IMG/VR virus record: IMGVR_UViG_3300032291_002992 | Coordinates: 1 to 40,084 of that record | DNA length: 40,084 bases | Source of the DNA: a virus | Reading direction: 5' to 3' (one strand) | Part shown: piece after piece, positions 38,505 through 40,084 of the stretch | Layout of the letters: each line of letters starts with the position of its first letter | Position numbering within the stretch: the first letter of the stretch is position 1 | The notes under the pieces: model-generated | What the model was told of the DNA's origin: nothing | What the model saw: only the letters and a program-made list of their open reading frames with translations | Databases searched by the model: none | Translations under genes and position numbers: made by a program

Positions 38505-40011
38505 CACGCTGCTCTTATGGGGTCGGGGTACTGGTAAAACCGTCGGTGGCATTGGCCCATGGATGGCCAGGGTGGCTGAAGCCATGCCCGGGCATCTTTC
38601 CGGGCTATTCGGTAAAGACTATGAGACCCTTGAAAAGAACATACTGCCCAAATTTATCCAAGGCATGGAGATGGTGGGTTACTACCGGGATCAGCACTAC
38701 GTGATCGGTAAGCGGCCACCGGCCAGCTGGCCGAGCTGCCTCTACTCACTAAAAAAATGGGATAAGACCATAGCCTGGCACAATGGAACGGTTTTTCAGG
38801 AGGTGTCGCTATTCAACCGCGGATCTGCCAATGCGTTTGACTTTCAATCTGGCGTGTTTGATGAGGTCAAGTTCATGGACAAGAACCAACTGGAAGATGA
38901 GGTGTATCCCACATTCAGGGGGTTTGATAAACTCTTTGGCCATAAACCTGAGTATCTTTCGAAGATCTATGCCACGGATAAGTATGGTGATTATCTGGAA
39001 CTGAAATGGATCCTGGATATGCGCAAAAAGGTGGACCAGAAGAAAGTTGAGACCGTGATCCGGTTGCAGCTCCACCTCACTGATCTGTACAACGCCTTAC
39101 CTACTGCTGGACGTAACAAAAAGAAAGTGGAAAGCTATATCAGGCACATTCGCCAACGTTTGCAGCTCCTTCGCAAAGATCTGCTATATGTGTCTGAAGC
39201 CAGTGCGGTGGAGAACCAGGATAATCTGGGTGCCAAGTGGTTGGCTGATAAGAAGCGCACCATGAGCAGCTATGAATTTGATGTAGCCATTATGAACGAT
39301 GATCCAATCAGGTCGGAAAATTCCTTCTACCCATCGCTATCCAATACCAATCTCTACAACCATGAGCGCGGCAGCGACTACAACCCGCATAAGCCGTTCT
39401 ACATCAGCATGGATTACCAGCATAGCGTATCACCCATGTGTGTGGTGCAAGATGATAAGATCATTGGCGAGGATAGACCTACCATCAACTTCACCAATGA
39501 ATTCTACACACTACATCCTATGGGCTTAAAGGAGTGCATTGATCTGTTCTGCAATACTTATGCTGGACATCTCAATAAGATGGTGTACTACATCTACGAT
39601 CATACCGCTGTTGGTGAACGTCAGAGCGCACAACGGTACAAGGATATCATAGTCACTCACTTCAGGTCAAAGGGATGGAATGTCATTGAGTGCTACACAG
39701 GTGTACCACCCGAACACTATCTGAAGTTTGAGAAGATGAAAGCCTGGATGGAGGGTACTGATGAGCAGTCTAAGCTTATCCGGTTCAACGCAGACAAATG
39801 CCCAAAGACGCTGATCAGCATGCAGGCATCGGGCGCGATCACTGAGCGAGGTAAGACCAAGAAGGATAAGAAGTATGAGCTCACCCATCGGTACCCATCC
39901 ATTGATCAGTCCGAGACCACACACTTCAGCGACTGTGTTGATCAGCTGCTGTGGTACTTCTTCACCATCCACAAGGCAGTGGCACAAGGTGGAGGGATTG
40001 CAGTGAGGTGA
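38443..40011 (+). CDS. Terminase large subunit (packaging ATPase and nuclease)
   Basis: A 522-residue protein from ATG 38443, which places the TLNLPQMMVQ stretch and Walker A at the usual distance from the N-terminus; in-frame ATGs at 38389 and 38422 would overlap the small subunit further. Walker A is GRGTGKT (27-33). Walker B is the hydrophobic run into GVFDEVKFM. The nuclease half begins near FYISMDYQHSVSP with the first metal Asp, with a later HFSDCVDQLLWYF near the end. It pumps phage DNA into the procapsid and cuts it. It ends the late block, with a hairpin beginning at its stop codon. Confidence 0.85.
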   Translation: MKKIVTLNLPQMMVQMVQANSTLLLWGRGTGKTVGGIGPWMARVAEAMPGHLSGLFGKDYETLEKNILPKFIQGMEMVGYYRDQHYVIGKRPPASWPSCLYSLKKWDKTIAWHNGTVFQEVSLFNRGSANAFDFQSGVFDEVKFMDKNQLEDEVYPTFRGFDKLFGHKPEYLSKIYATDKYGDYLELKWILDMRKKVDQKKVETVIRLQLHLTDLYNALPTAGRNKKKVESYIRHIRQRLQLLRKDLLYVSEASAVENQDNLGAKWLADKKRTMSSYEFDVAIMNDDPIRSENSFYPSLSNTNLYNHERGSDYNPHKPFYISMDYQHSVSPMCVVQDDKIIGEDRPTINFTNEFYTLHPMGLKECIDLFCNTYAGHLNKMVYYIYDHTAVGERQSAQRYKDIIVTHFRSKGWNVIECYTGVPPEHYLKFEKMKAWMEGTDEQSKLIRFNADKCPKTLISMQASGAITERGKTKKDKKYELTHRYPSIDQSETTHFSDCVDQLLWYFFTIHKAVAQGGGIAVR

Positions 40012-40082
40012 TCCCGTGCTGTGGCGCTCCAGGGCGCGTCATATATCCAGCGCTGTGGGGGCTGACCGCACAGCCACGGGAT
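40011..40082 (+). other. Large hairpin at the window end, after the terminase gene
   Basis: ATCCCGTG (40011-40018) pairs with CACGGGAT (40075-40082), extended by CTGTG/CACAG (40019-40023 with 40069-40073) past a one-base bulge. GCGCT (40024-40028) can pair with AGCGC (40049-40053) inside. No T run follows within the window. It may be a terminator, a structured RNA or a packaging-related DNA site. Confidence 0.45.
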
Positions 40083-40084
40083 AG

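Noticed and set aside
1-40084. CRISPR array
   Set aside because: No regularly spaced identical repeats with unique spacers; the 5565-5794 repeats are short iterons in both orientations.

Overview
This window looks like an essentially complete temperate tailed-phage genome (or a prophage core) from a Bacteroidota host. The host inference rests on three things. Start codons mostly lack Shine-Dalgarno sequences and are preceded by A-rich stretches. One exact TTTG-N19-TAnnTTTG promoter, the Bacteroidota housekeeping sigma type, sits at 22728-22758. The small lipoproteins have Bacteroidota-like signals, one with a Lys-Asp-Asp surface-export-like tag. A long tape-measure gene and a tail-tube candidate suggest a non-contractile tail (siphovirus-like); no sheath gene was seen.

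Layout. 1-1000: leftward lysogeny pair (XRE-like repressor and a membrane-anchored SH3-like protein) with a divergent operator region. 1003-3342: small early genes, including a Cro-like HTH protein, a lipoprotein and a tRNA-Met(CAU). 3339-9009: replication module, with an SF3/DUF927-like helicase, a non-coding iteron plus AT-rich segment that looks like an origin, a free-standing DnaA domain IV protein, and two ParB-fold proteins. 9032-10414: five small unknown genes. 10411-11988: large serine integrase, followed by a candidate attP palindrome. 12628-17097: adhesin and tail-spike genes. 17099-18525: lysis cassette (two small membrane proteins, a candidate unimolecular spanin, an NlpC/P60-like endolysin). 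18890-22678: head protease with nested scaffold, major capsid, tail-tube-like gene and small genes. 22680-26626: an inserted accessory cassette. 26667-40011: gp10-like protein, tape measure, portal, head-completion-like protein, baseplate/tail proteins and terminase.

The most interesting part is the 3.9-kb cassette at 22680-26626. It is a tightly overlapping operon of a SNF2-type helicase, an IbrB-like ParB protein, an IbrA-like PAPS-reductase-family protein and three small proteins. It has its own host-type promoter and is bounded by two identical 21-bp terminator sequences. Deleting it through those repeats would leave a terminator directly abutting a phage-type promoter, so it looks like a moron inserted at a terminator. 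The late genes instead carry a repeated two-box element, TGTCCTTTC-N19-[CG]AA[AT]TT, at five places. In four of them the start codon lies 32-33 bases after box 1, which suggests phage-specific promoters driving nearly leaderless mRNAs. A 75-nt three-stem RNA-like element (22400-22474) lies just before the cassette.

The candidate attP lies between phage genes rather than at a window edge. If that site is real, the sequence is an excised or virion genome rather than an integrated prophage. All function calls come from reading motifs by eye; no database search was run.
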